Shown here: positions 51,815 through 64,000 of the stretch, piece by piece
Position numbering within the stretch: position 1 is the first letter of the stretch
Layout of the letters: every line of letters begins with the position of its first letter
Assembly: GCA_037367405.1 (NCBI GenBank)
Contig: JAZKJV010003355.1
Coordinates: 310,001-374,000, forward strand
DNA length: 64,000 nucleotides
Source of the DNA: Ottelia alismoides
Taxonomy: Eukaryota > Streptophyta > Magnoliopsida > Alismatales > Hydrocharitaceae
Reading direction: 5' to 3'
Notes under the pieces: model-generated
Seen by the model: the letters and a program-made list of their open reading frames with translations, nothing else
Database searches by the model: none
Told to the model about the DNA's origin: nothing
Position numbers and translations under genes: made by a program

Positions 51815-54265
51815 TGATGAATCCACGTTTCATCATCTTTATTCTATCATTTTGGCCTCAAAAACCCTAGTAAATGCGTGTAAATAGGCATAATATAGGC
51901 ATTTTAGCATTCATGTATATGTATGTAAATATTGTATAAAATGCGGTTTTTAGTGCCAAAATTATAGAATAAAGAAAAGAAAAGAAAAAGAATAAAATAT
52001 TGTAGATATTTTATGACCCGAAACCCCGAGACCTAGCCATCTTGATGAATAGGTCGACAAGGAATAAAGTAGGGGGAGATAAGGGCCAAAATACAGATCA
52101 AATACCTATATGTATTAATTCATTCTTTATTCATTTTGGGACCTATTTTTGGTTCCACTTTTTATACATCAAATAAAGAAACTTTGTACATGAAAGTTGT
52201 AGATAATTTAATAAAGAAAAATACAAAATTGATTTCACAAAAAAATAATGTACAGATAAAAAGTTATGGTCTGAATAAGAATCCAGAATGCCAACTTCCC
52301 AGACCTGTATCTCACAAATAAAAACTCCAAATGCAGTGTACTCACCTTTAATTGTATATAGAAGAAAATAAGCTATCCAATGGCGGTGGTTTCGCATTTG
52401 GCGGAGCTACGGTTTGAAAGTTGAGTTTTGGACCCCTATTGTATACTTGTACATATTAAAATATTCAATTTATTAATTATTTATTATTTTTATAATTTTA
52501 TATTTTTATAATGTTGTAAATATTACTTGTAATAATTATGTGCATTAAAATCAGAATAAAAAAATGCAAAGAAAAATAAAAATAAATATGAACATATATT
52601 CAATACATAGATACATTACTGATACACATACCTATACATTATACTTTTATATTTTATTTAATATACAAAACACCTCATAAAAATAAAATAAAAATATATT
52701 TGTGTATATAAAAGTATTTTATAATTTTATAAAATAATAATCAAAAATAAATAAATCAAATATATACAATTAAAAATAAAAGACTCCAATACATAGATAT
52801 AGATACCTATAGGGGTATAAATGCAAACTTGTAAAAATATACTCCATAAAAATAAATAAAAATCACCATAAATTAATTCATAAAATAGGAAACATTTTTT
52901 ATTTTATAATTAAAAATCAATAAAATTGTTTACTATTTTAATCTGATTTTAGAAATCTTTTTCTCCAGGTTTTTCCTGGTTGGTCCACGTGGACCAACCA
53001 GGGGGCTAGGAGAGTTGACCGCTCTGCCCAACACCTGGGCTGCGTCAGAATGAGTTTTTTGTCGTTTTTGTCGATTTTTTCAAGGCACTTCCTTGCATTA
53101 TCTCGTGATGGTCCCTTGATGACTTTTCTTCCTCGTCATGTGATCTTACACGCCCAGTGATTATCTTGGGGATTGGACCTCTGATGCGCCTCGTTCACCT
53201 CGTCGAAGGAGCCCACTCGGCCATGCTTCAAAAACCCCCTTTCCTCCATTTTCAAAATTTGAACCCATTTTGACTAGCCTAAGCCCTCCTTTGGCCAAGC
53301 TCTGGACGGGAGAGGTGACAGCTCTCCTCCAGCTTCCTCCAGAAGGCCGCGGCGACGTCGGGTGGCGCTTCCACCACCTCCGGTGGCCGTGCCGCCGTCG
53401 AGGTCCTACCTTGAGCTTCTCAGCCCTCGAGGTCTGTTTTTGTACCTTTTCTTTACGTAGCTTAGTTCCTGGTAGCAGTAGGATCGCTTTCCATCAATCC
53501 AAGTCGTGTTACACCGCTCCGCTCACAACCACACCACCTCGCCAAAAATCGTGTTTTCTTTTCCTGAATTTTCCTTATTTTATTATCTTTAAGTGAAAAT
53601 TAATTTGGAGAATTTTTGTTACTGTTTGCTATTTTATTTCTCCATTTTAGTTTCAGCCTTGCATTTTTGCCACTGTTTTCTTTATTTTGACATTAAAAAT
53701 CCCAAAAACATTTTAAAAATTACCCAAAAATCACAAAAACAGTAAAAATATCCTAAAAATACTAAAAACATTTCATTTCTGAATTTTTGGTTATTTTTGC
53801 ATATTTTTATAAATACTTTAGCTTGTCTTTTATTACATTGCTTTTATATTCCAATATTGAAAAAGAAAATAAAAAAATATAAAATATAAAAAGAAAATAC
53901 AAAATCAGTAAATTTAAAATCAAAATACAAAAATATAAAATTAAAAATTAAAAAAAATAATAAAATTAATTATAAACCCACAAAAAATAGCATACATAGA
54001 CACTTTGATCACATTCACACTTTTGAGCAATTTTGCCCCGTTCTACCTTTCTGCTCCCTGTGTTCGACCTCTACACATACTTGCACTATACACATCTTGT
54101 TGTAGAGTTATAATAAATTTTAACTCCGCACATTTACTTTCATTGCTTGATTTATCTGTTGTGGGTTAATTGTTGTTTGAATCGGGATTTCGTTGGAGGT
54201 CAAATCAGCGACTGTTGATTCGCCTTGTGAGTCAACACGACCTCTGCGATATTCCGTGTTCAACA
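51815..54265 (+). mobile_element. Solo LTR, Athila type (2451 bp)
   Basis: Begins TGATGAATCCACGTTTCATC and ends CCGTGTTCAACA, with TSD CCCTT on both sides and no PBS, internal genes or second LTR. It is the product of LTR-LTR recombination, or a very short copy. Its tips match E2 (TGATGAATC, GTTCAACA). It contains AT-rich U3 blocks, a 28-bp G-box palindrome, a W-box (GTTGACC), a GC block 53000-53560 and TCCCTGTGTTCGACC near the end. Confidence 0.93.
52975..53002. promoter_or_regulatory. 28-bp perfect palindrome with G-box core
   Basis: Each half is CCTGGTTGGTCCAC, joined to form CCACGTGG at the centre. CACGTG is the G-box bound by bZIP and bHLH factors. GTTGACC (W-box) follows about 10 bp later. 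It lies at the edge between the AT-rich U3 and the GC-rich block, a promoter-proximal place. Confidence 0.8.
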
Positions 54266-54270
54266 CCCTT
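54266..54270. repeat. Solo-LTR target-site duplication, right copy (CCCTT)
   Basis: Follows GTTCAACA and continues into ACAAAAGTGAATGGGCTGC, the integrase gene. Confidence 0.95.
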
Positions 54271-57200
54271 ACAAAAGTGAATGGGCTGCATCGGCATCAT
54301 ATCACGCTATCCACAAGTGCCCATCCTCTGACAGTCAGTACACCTCTTCACGAACTCATCAGATTCCTTGAAGAGGGTAGGCCACCATAGGCCGGATTGG
54401 AGCACTTTCTGCGTTGTTCTCCTCCCAGAGTGATGTCCTCCTGCCTCAAGCTTGTGACAGTAAGTGAGGACGCTATGGTGCTCCTCCTGAGGAATGCACC
54501 TACGCCAGACGCTATCGCCTCCTTCGTGGTAAAGGATGGGATCCTCCAGTGGTAAGACTTGGCCTTCGCTAGGAAAGTCTCAAGCCTCTACCTGGGCCAA
54601 TCTTGTGGAACTTTCTTAGCAACAAGAAAGTTCACAATATCAGCATACCATGGGAGAGAGGCGATAGCAAGGATCGCCTCATTTGGGAAGGTCTCACAAA
54701 TAGGGTCAATCTGCTCAGAATCCTCAAGATGCTCTAATCGGGAGAGATGATCCGCCACCACATTCTTGACTCCATGCTTATCCTTAATCTCTATGTCAAA
54801 CTCCTGGAGTAGAAGGATCCATCTAGTCAATCTGGCTTTGGCATCCTTCTTTGCCATGAGGTACCTGATGGCAGTATAATCAGTATACAAGGTCACTCTA
54901 GATCCAATAATGTACGATCTGAACTTATCTAGGGCGAAGACTACGGCTAGCATCTCCTTCTCAGTGACTGTGTAGTTCTGTTGCGCGGAATCCAATGTGC
55001 GGCTAGCGTAGTGAATGGAAAATGGAACTCCATCCCTCCTCTGTCCCAGCACGGCCCCTACGGCAAAATCAGAGGCATCCGTCATGATCTCGAATGGGAG
55101 AGACCAATCAGGCGGCTGGAGAACAGGAGCCTCAACAACAAATCGCTTGAGAGTCTCAAACGACGAAAGACACTTGTCATCGACAAGGAACTCGGTGTCT
55201 TTCATCAGCAAGTCAGTCAACGGTCGGGCGATCCTACTGAAATCATGAATGAATCACCGGTAGAAACCGACGTGCCCAAGGAAAGACCGTAACTGCCACA
55301 AATTGGACGGTGGTGTGAGTTTTCTAATGACATCTACCTTATCCGGATCAACCTCCATGCCCCTGTTGGAGATGATATGGCCAAGCACCGTCCCTTGAGT
55401 CATCATGAAGTGACTCTTCTCCCAAGATAGCACAAGGTGAACCTCTGTACATCGCTGAAGGACTCGGTCTAGGCAGTAAAGACAGGAGTCGAATCTGTCG
55501 CCGTAAACCGAGAAATCATCCACGAAGACCTCCAAGCACTCCCCCACCATGTCCGAAAAGATCGACAGCATGCATCTCTGAAAAATCGCAGGGGCATTGC
55601 ATAGCCCAAATGGCATGCGTCGGAAGGCGTATGTGCCGAAGGGACAGGTAAAGGTAGTCTTGTCCTGGTCCTCGGAGCGATGGCCACCTGGTTGTAGCCC
55701 GAGTACCCATCCAGAAAACAATAATGTCTTCCCGTCCAGTCTCTCAATGATCTGATCTATAAAGGGCAGGGGGAAATGATCCTTCTTGGTGGCCTGGTTG
55801 AGTCATCTGTAATCCACGGAGACTCGCCAAGAAGTGGGTACCCGTGTAGCAATCTCCTCTCCAGACTCGTTGACCACTGTAGTGATGCCCGTCTTCTTAG
55901 GCACCACATGCAAAGGGCTGGCCCACTTGGAGTAGGAGATGGGGTAGATAAAATCAACGCTCCACCATTTCGAGATTTTCTTCATGACAACCTCTCTCAG
56001 ATTCGGGTTCAGCCGCCGCTGGAACTCACGCGATGGCTTCGCCTCATCATCGAGATAGATATGGTGGGAGCACAGGGCCAGACTTATCCCCTGGAAATCT
56101 GCTACGCTCCATCCTATCGCCTTGCGGTTCTTTTCAAGAACCCCCATCAGACAGGATTCCTGCTCTCCAGTCAAATCGGCGGAGATAATGACTGGGTACA
56201 TCTCATGCTCACCCGCAAGGAATCGATACTTCAGCGACGCAGGAAGTGGCTTCAGCTTTGGACAACTGGGTGCTGGTGGATCTGGCCTCTGAAAACTCTG
56301 CGTGAAGGCTGCCAAATCCACATGGGAGAACTGAAACTCTCTATCACACTCTGAATCTCAAGAAGGTTGCCCTGATGGACTGTCTCTGCTCTGCTCGGCA
56401 TCTACCTCCTCCCTAGCTACAGGCTCAGTGGAAGTCAGATCTGGTATGTAATCATCAAATTCAGCCCAATCAAAATCTGACTCCGAGGGATCGGTATCAT
56501 CCAAGGTGGCCTCAATACCACCGTCATCAGAAAAGAAATCAGTCTCACGGTCGAGAACCGGCTCTGCTGCCTCAAAAGTATCCTGGACCAGGAATGCGCT
56601 CTCCAAGCTCTCCTCTGCTGGCGTCTCTGCATCAGCGGACTCTGAAGGTGAGAGGATGGCCTGTGCATCTGGATCTGCCCATACTGCCTCATCATCTGTA
56701 ATCACAAAGTCGCAGTCCTGGTGGATGTCTGGCCCGGCATCTGTCATCTGCTCTGTATCGGAAGTAGTCTCTGAGCATACTCTGTCTCTGGCTCTGTTGT
56801 CCTCGACCGTCTCTATTTGTACACTTTCGCCCTCGACGCGAAAGTATACCTTCCCGCTATCATGGTCGGTCACTGCCTTGGTTGTGGCCAAGAACGGACG
56901 ACCGAGAATGATGGGGGTATCGGTCACTGATTCAGGGATCTTCATGTCCAACACTACGAAGTCCACGGGGAATTGCAGGCCCTGAATAGTGACGACAACG
57001 TCTCTAAGCAACCCCTTCGGCCTCTTGATAGATCGATCAGCAAACTGAAGGATTGTCCTGCTTTGTCGAAGAGTGCCCATCTCGAAGTGGTCGAGAAGGG
57101 TTGTCGGAAGTAGGTTGATCGACGATCCGCTGTCTAATAGAGTACGGTCGAACCTCTGCTCTCTGATATGGCATCTGACATACGGGGCTCCTGAATCTGA

Positions 57201-60145
57201 CCTCTTGGCCGGCAGACGGTTCTGGATCGCGAAACAAGTAGCTCTGGTCAGCACATGGATCTCTGAGTGGTGGTTCCTCCTAACTGTAGTCCTGTCTCTG
57301 AGTGAACGCTGGAGTAGAGGGATGTGCTGCAAAGCCTCCTAAAGAGTCAGTTGAATGTGAAAACGATCTATCATCTGCTGGCTGAACTCTTCCTGCTGTC
57401 TCTTTTTTGGATTTTCAATTTTCTTTCCCTTTCCCATCGGAAGAGCTCTAGGGAAGGGGATCACAGGGTCCTTCTCAGATGAAGGACTAGGAACGGGTCT
57501 GAGCCGCTCGACGGCAGGATCCGCACATACATCATGCACCACAGTGGGACCAGAAGAAAACAAACCATTTCCTTCATTTCCAGAAGTGTTCCGAGATACA
57601 TCAGCAAAAGGAAAAACTACATGACTCTCGAAGAAACTAGTGGCATCAGCACCACCCTCGGCTGGAAGACCCGCAGCCTCAATACCGCGCTCTGGCTCGG
57701 CAACATGGGTGGTCTAAGTACCACCTCCTCCAACTGGTGAAACGGCGGCCTCAGTACTGCCGGTGGGATCAGCATCCGTGGTGGCATCAGTACCACCGTC
57801 ATCATCTCTAGCGGCCTCAGTACCTCTCTCCTCCTCGCCTGGCGCTCTGGAAGTATCCTCAGGATGTTGCTCAGACGAGTCGCCGCCTACTGGCATCCTA
57901 CCGCTCTTAAGTGTGACAAAATCAATATCAAAAAGATATGCAGACATATCACAAAAAGTATCACTCGGAGTGGCATACTCAGTACAAACTACCTGCTCAG
58001 ATTTCCTCTTCAGGTTGTTCGGATTCGGCTCGATCTGGGCAGGGATGGCGGCCTTCCCTCTCACTATGTCCCGCATCTCCTGGCGGAACTCATCCATCTC
58101 CGTCGGAATGTAGCCTGTTGATCTCTGAGGAGGTGGGTTGTCATCCAAGGCGGGGTTCTCATAGGATGGCCCATGAGAACCTGACGGGTAGCCTCTCTGG
58201 TAGTGAGGCTGCTGCTGCTGCTGCTGTGGGTGAGAGGGGTAAGACTGTGGATGATGCTGCGGCTGATGAGGCTGATCACGCCTCCAAGACTGTCCCTGCT
58301 GATAGGGACGAGGACCATACGACTGTGACTGATGCTGCTGCTGCTGAGTGTATGCTGGGGGCTGCTGCTGCTGGTGATCCCTCTGATGGCTGTACTGGCC
58401 ACCCTGTCCTGAAGGCTGTTGCTGGGGCTGGGCACCTCCGGCCGCCCAACGGAATCCGGGATGGTCTCGTTGGATACCGGGCTGGGGGCGGTCGTATCAA
58501 ATCCCGTTGACATCCATCAATGGTCCTGAATCGTACGGGGGTGGCGGGAGCACTGCCAGAGGCTGATCCGGCTGGTATACCACCATCTGAGTGTCAGTGG
58601 ATGGTGGTGACTGGTAAGTGGGTTGCGGCTGCTGGTACAGCTCCGCCTGTACAAGATGGACCTGTCTAGGCTGCAGGTGGGAGCTGGAGCGCTGGGATGA
58701 GCTGCTGCTGCTACTCGGATCGCCTCATGCTTGAAGACGAGGCTGTGAAGCCGTCTGTGCCTCCTGGAGACACATGAGTTGTGTCTTCAGGTCACTCAGA
58801 GTCTGTGCCATCTACTCCATCTGCGTGATGCCCTGGCACTGCTTCTTCTCAATAATCTACATCCGGTCCAGCTTCTCGCTGATGATCCCCATGTCTGCAG
58901 CTGAACTCTCTGCATGTGCTGCTGCCGCGGACGAACTGGAAGGACCGACATCAACCCGTGCTATCCTCTGGTACTGCACGGTCTGTGGCTGCTGGCGTCC
59001 CTGTGTGTACAATCTGGTCTGGGACATCACCATGTAGTTCTATGACATCTCCTCGTAGATGGCCCAAACCTGATCGTGGTCCTTGGCGAAATAGGACCCG
59101 CCACAAGAAGCGTTCACCAAGCCCTGAAGCTCTGGTGTCAGCCCGCTGAAAAAGCTCTGAACAAGGTTCAACTTGGAAATGTCGTGGTGCGGGCATCTGT
59201 TAGTCAGCTCTCTGAACCTCTCCCATGCCTCGTGAAACTGCTCGTTGGGGAGCATGGAGAAGTTGTTGATCAGGGCTCTAGCGGCGTTCGTCCGCCCGAG
59301 TGGATAGTACTTGTGCAAGTACTTGGTGCGGAGCTGCTCCCAGGTGTAGACAAACTTTCCCAGATGCTTCAGCCAGGTGGCTGCTCTGTCTGCTAAGGAG
59401 AAGGGGAAGGCAATCATCCGTATGGTATCCTGGTCCACCTGACGATCGTGGACTGTGCTGCAGATCATTAAAAGCTCCTGAAGGTGGAGATGGGGCTCCT
59501 CAGTGGCTAGCCCGTGGAACCGGGGAAGAAGATGCCAAGTGTTGGGGGGGAACTTGAAGTCCCCCACGATAGCTGGAAGCACAACCCAATGATGCGTCAA
59601 GGTCGACCCGGGGTTGTGTAACTCCCGCATCGGTCTCGGTGCCTTTGCTGTTGCTGTTGCGGCTGCGTCGGCTGCTGCGGCGGCTGTTGCATCGTCGGGT
59701 ATCCTCGGCCCGTCCTGGGGCTCGCGCTAGTCGCGAGCGGCTCTCAACTGCTCCATCTCACGCCTCATGTCCAACATGAATGCTCCCTGATCCCTCAACT
59801 GCTGTTGAACTGTCTCGAGGGAGGCGATCAGGGTGGAGTTGATCGCACCCTGGTCCATAATGAAAGTCTGATCGTGCTGGGGACCTCTGGTGCGGTCGTC
59901 ACTGCTGCCAGCCATAGTCTCTGCAAAATCAAAGCAAACTCAGGTGCCGATAAATCATATGTCTGTCTCTCCTCTGGCACTGGTATCTCGGACTCAGAAG
60001 AAGGGGGATTGAGGAGGAACAGGGTGGAGTCGAACTCGGGGTCGGAGAGCGGGTCTCGGCTCTCGCGAATCAATCTATATGAGCGGGCAGACGTGCTGGA
60101 AAGCGGTGCAGCCAGAGGCTGCCTAAGAGACCGTCTGCCCATCAT
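54271..60145 (-). pseudogene. E4 Gag-Pol pseudogene, Gag to integrase N-terminus
   Basis: Aligns along its length with E1 Gag-Pol but is broken by many frameshifts and stops. Recognisable pieces, in protein order: start MMGRRSLRQPLAAPL (60145), Gag core 59630-59040, Q-rich stretch about 58500-58100, protease with LLDSGSSINLLP (about 57120-57140), RT with FVDDFSVYG (about 55510-55535), RNase H with TDASDFAVG and YTDY (54588-55220), and the HHCC zinc finger near 54300-54500. The FVDD form is a viable RT variant, but no intact frame spans any two domains. Confidence 0.9.
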
Positions 60146-60851
60146 CTTGATGTAGCGAGTTGGACGGATGAGATCTGGTAACAACTATGATCACAAACAA
60201 ACCCCCGATTCACCAACTCAACGCGAGCTGAAGACCGTAAAGGCTCAGTCAATTATCTTATCAATTTTATCAAGTGATCAGTCAGGATAGCAGAGCGATT
60301 AGCGTGACCTGTTGGGTAACCTGATATTTTCTCAACCGACTATCCTGTACAGAAAGAGCCAGTAATCAGTCGAGAAAAATATCGGAGGGCTCTACCTAGT
60401 GTGCGGGGTCACTCTTTCGCGCAAGCAAACCAGACAAAGAGGGGGTTGCTCTCCCCAAGACAAATTTTTCGGTGAGCGTCTTTTAGGGTCGATAGAGTTA
60501 GCAGTCCCAAATTTTATTGTTTTTCTTTTTAGGTATTTTTCAATAAAAAAGCAAAATTGCCTAACGAATTTTTCGGTTCTCCTGGTTATTAAGTCCAAAA
60601 ATCAGGGGGCAGAAGTCGAAAAAGCCGATGCGCGATGAAATCAATGATGCATGCAGAGTAAGAGATGCGTACCTGACTCCAGCAGTCTACATGCAAGATG
60701 ATCCGTGCAGAATTGAAAGACAGAAAATAAACTACCTAAATGGTGCAGGCGGAAAACCGAGTCCCTAAACAGTAGCGCTACTCGAAAAAACGGCTAGTCG
60801 ACCACCAGCCTCCAATCCAAAGAGTCCGGTCTCGGTCCACCCCTCCCTCCT
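60146..60851 (-). other. E4 leader, PBS missing
   Basis: Matches the E1 leader from gag to about E1 position 17870, including the GACCG hairpin (60233-60250), long hairpin (60323-60383) and GGGGAGAGCAACCCCC motif (60441-60456). The remaining 0.8 kb, with the covarying stem-loop and PBS, is absent. Confidence 0.75.
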
Positions 60852-63800
60852 TGATGACCGTCTAAATGATCAAGGCAAAGGTGTCTAGAAGGTCGTTGAG
60901 ACCTCAATCACTCAGACTCGGGTCAACAAGAAAAATGGACCACTCGATACAAATAAAATCAGTCAAAACATGAGAAGCGGTCCTGCTATATGTTAACCTG
61001 GTATAGCACCTAGGGTCGAACTCAAGGAGCACGGATTGGCCGAAGGCCTACGAAGTAGTAAAAACAAATAAAATAAAAGAGGAAAATGTTTTCTAGTGGT
61101 TTTTTTAATTGTTTTTATATTTTTTGGATTTTTAATATATAAAGAAAATAAGAAAAACAAAAACAATCACACTTTAACAAATTATTTAATGCATCAAAAT
61201 TCAACCAAAAATCAAAATAAAAATATTTTTATGTGTTTTTATTTTTTATGTTTTGGTGAATTTTTGATAATTTTCTGAAGTTTATTTTATTTTCTAAAAA
61301 TCAAACATTAGCAAAAACAAGGGGTACTGTCCAGCCGAGCCAAGAAGCCTAGATAAAATACCTAAGGGCCTCAAAATGGCCTGGAGGTAATTTTCCTGTA
61401 AAATAGATAAAATAAGGAAAATTTAGGTACCAAATTTATTGTTTTTGGTTTTTTAATGTATTTACTAGAATTTTTATGGGCTTTTTGTGTTTTTAAGTTT
61501 TTAAGGTTTTCCAGTGGTGAAAAATAGCCAAAATTGGCTAGAAAATCAAGGAACACAAACCAAACAGTAACTAATTTTTATAAAATTTTTAGGGGGAGTT
61601 TTTATATTTTTTATGATTTTTCAAATTAGACAGTAACAAAAATGATGGTTTTTGAATTTTTAAAAATATCAAACAAAACCAAAAATGTCCTAAAAAATCC
61701 TTGAAAATCCTACACCATGGCAGGAGCCATGTGTCAAATTCTCATCGGATTTGGAGGTGATTTGATATTTTATTCAAAAATAACAAAAGGGAACTGTGCA
61801 CAGGGACTAGAATGCAAATACCCAAAGTTCTGGGGGTCCAGGTGCAAAATACCCAGCAAATCACGCGCCAAGCGCATGCCTGGGGCACTCAGGGACCTAT
61901 ATGTAAGGAAAATAAGTCCGAGGACTTATTGGTAACACGTACCAAAAGTCCAGGGGGCTCAGTTGCAAATAACCCAAAATAAAACGCACATGTGCAAAAC
62001 AACCACGCACAGGGGTATAAATGTAATTAACTAAAAACTTTCATTCATTTAATAACAACCAGAACTACAAGGGCATAGACTGCAAATAACCCCAAAACAA
62101 CACGTGACGAAGCACGTGGCTCACAACAGGCAGGGGTATATATGATATTACACTAAAGCTCAGGGTCCATTGTGCAAATAATCCTAAAACTAAACAACGT
62201 ATTTAAATATTTACAGGACTAAAGCTAAATAAAAATAGAAGCGGGGCCTAAGGGTAATTTACCCTTTATTAAGTGGGGTCGTTGGATGCGCTCCACGTGG
62301 CTGATCTGACGGGTGCGGCTGGTGGGCGCTCCAGATGGCGTCTCCTCGGATCGAACGCTCAAGACAGCTCCGGAGATGGACGGCTCAGATCAGAACTGGA
62401 GCGAGGAGGCACGATCAACGGCTCTGGAGGATGGTGGAAGAACTGATGGCCGGCGAACTTCGCCAGCCTCGTGAAGGCTCCTCCGGCCTCCTCTGCTGCG
62501 CCTGAGTATCGGAGGAGCTCCGGCATGAAGGTGCGCAGCTGCTGATGTCCTCCGATGCCCCAGCTGAGCTCGGGGGAGCTCCGACGAGGGTGGCGGAGGT
62601 GAAGCTCCTGGGCTGAATATCGAGAGGCCTCAGATGGCCTCTGCTGGACCTGCAAAACTCCTCAGGAGATTCGCGGGTCGAGGGCAAAGTGCCTCGACCC
62701 AGTTAGGCGACGTGAAGGATGGTCGGTGCGTCGGGGCGACGGGCTCCGGCGATGGTGGAAGACGGTGAAGCCCGGTTCCCAGCTCCTGTGCGAGCTGGGT
62801 TGTGTGAGTGGGTGCAGAAGGTGCGGCGGAGAGAGGCGAATGTGATGGTCGGGTCCGATGGTCGAACGGTGGTCGGAACCGGGGTGAATCGAAGGAATAC
62901 GACGGCGGGACGAATTGGGGCAAAGATGAAATCGAACGAAATAGCTAAGCTAAGGGGCTACCTGAATGATCGATGAGACTGGGGAAGAGCAGGGGGTGCT
63001 CCTGGTCTTGGCCTCAAGGGTCGTCTCGGCCCGAGGCTCGAAGCTCGCCCAGGTGGCGGAGCTGCGGCGGGTGTATCGCCGGATCAGTGGGTTCCTCCTC
63101 CTCGCCTCGCTGCAACAGGCGGAGACGCTCGCTGTCACTCGTGCGGTCACTCTGTAGCTCACAGGGAAGAAGGGGAATGGCCAAAGATAGCGTGGGAAGT
63201 TGGTTGAGCTCCTGCTTTATATGGCTAGGGGTCCGAGAAGAGGGGGTCCGGGCAAGCTCAGGAGCGCGCGGATCCCAAGGGAGCGGCTCCGGCGAGGATG
63301 CCGGATGCAAGGAGGATAATTCGGACCCGGGGTTTGGGTTAATGGCGGTCGGGTCAGCCGGATAAAAATAGGAGAAGACGGGTCGGGCAGGACGGACCCG
63401 GCTCTGGTGGTCCTGGGGGGGAGTTGACCGGGGGTCAACAATCCCCCGTGGACCAATCAGAGGCCGCCAAGCATGGAATTTTTATTTAATTGTTTTGAGT
63501 TAGAAAATGACCGAATTTTCAAAAACTTAAAACATGAAATATTTTTATTTTATTTTTTTCTATTTTTTGTGATTTTTAATTAATTTTTAGAAATAAAAAT
63601 AAGGTATTTACATTATATAGCTATATATAGGTATATATACAATATGTAGGCTTTTGATTTTTGATTTTTAATTATTATTTTTGTACAATTTTATTCCTAT
63701 TTTATATTTTATTTATTTATAGAATAAAATAAGGAATAAAAGGGTGTTTTTGTTTCATTTTTATTATTTATATACATAGGTAAAATAAATAGGTATAGAC

Positions 63801-64000
63801 ATCTATATACATGGTATATGTACAAGGTATTTTTTTGTATTTTTGATTTTTCTATTTTTATTTTGTTTTGATTTTAATTGCTTTTATTTTATTTATTTAC
63901 AATATATAACATAGAATATTTACAAAAAGTTTGGAAAATAACTTTATTGATTTACAAGGTTACATAAATATATAGGCATGGTTTATGTACATGATGACGG
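60852..64000 (-). repeat. E4 5' LTR, partial (continues past the window)
   Basis: From TGATGACC the sequence follows the E1 LTR (GGTCGTTGAGACCTC, CTGGTATAGCACCTAGGGTC, GTACTGTCCAGCC, CCATGGCAGGAGCCATGTGT, the TGCAAT array, the GC block and the W-box palindrome at 63423-63439). The element-sense start lies outside the window. It resembles the E1 LTR more than the E4 3' LTR. Confidence 0.85.
63215..63221 (-). promoter_or_regulatory. TATA box of E4 5' LTR
   Basis: TATAAAG in element sense between GGACCCCTAGCCA and CAGGAGCTC, aligned with the other LTR TATA boxes. Confidence 0.6.

Larger units (their letters stand above)
44598..64000 (-). mobile_element. E4: decayed Athila element of the E1 type (runs off the window)
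   Basis: Element order from the right: 5' LTR (60852 to beyond 64000), a shortened leader without PBS, a Gag-Pol pseudogene (60145-50883) split by a solo LTR, a hairpin array, a PPT at 48800-48795, and a 3' LTR (48794-44598) that lacks its last roughly 465 bp and holds an organelle-like insert. Coding parts are close to 90% like E1 at DNA level by eye. Its two LTRs differ from each other more than the right one differs from E1, so the copy may be recombinant or old. Confidence 0.85.

Overview
This window is repeat-dominated DNA from a flowering plant nucleus. I see no host protein-coding gene, rRNA or tRNA. Almost everything is Athila-lineage Ty3/gypsy LTR retrotransposons in nested and broken states. 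Evidence for a plant: Athila Gag-Pol, a primer-binding site complementary to tRNA-Asp(GUC), Mutator-type MITEs, and a probable organelle-derived insert. I cannot name the species.

Layout. 1-2618: unassigned noncoding flank with local tandem repeats. 2619-32311: element E2 (+ strand, TSD AGTGG), a non-autonomous Athila relative about 12 kb long without its insert. Its 5' LTR is split by element E1 (4618-22347, - strand, TSD TCCCT), a complete Athila with 3.67 kb LTRs about 99% identical by eye, a tRNA-Asp PBS and one uninterrupted 2281-codon Gag-PR-RT-RH-INT frame. 32317-35117: flank holding a truncated Athila LTR, a 305-bp Mutator-type MITE with 9-bp TSD inside it, and a second fold-back MITE. 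35118 to about 44597: element E3 (+), same non-autonomous family as E2, carrying a decayed gag plus protease and lacking its 3' LTR. About 44598 to the window end: element E4 (-), a decayed E1 relative. Its 3' LTR contains a roughly 0.9-kb organelle-like insert, and its integrase region is split by a 2451-bp solo LTR (51815-54265, TSD CCCTT).

Working together. Only E1 looks able to supply all activities (Gag, protease, RT, RNase H, integrase). E2 and E3 share LTR tips, leader RNA structures and 3' hairpin-PPT modules with E1 but end their reading frame after protease plus a distinctive acidic tail. They look like a parasitic family using E1-type proteins in trans.

The most interesting signals are RNA/DNA structures that recur in several diverged elements: (1) an array of 13-bp hairpins, each followed by a polypurine-tract-like G run, between pol and the 3' LTR; (2) a leader stem-loop just before gag with paired compensatory changes between elements; (3) conserved leader hairpins; (4) two mutually exclusive hairpins on the pol stop codon; (5) the shared non-autonomous coding architecture. 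Coordinates marked approximate are by-eye alignments.
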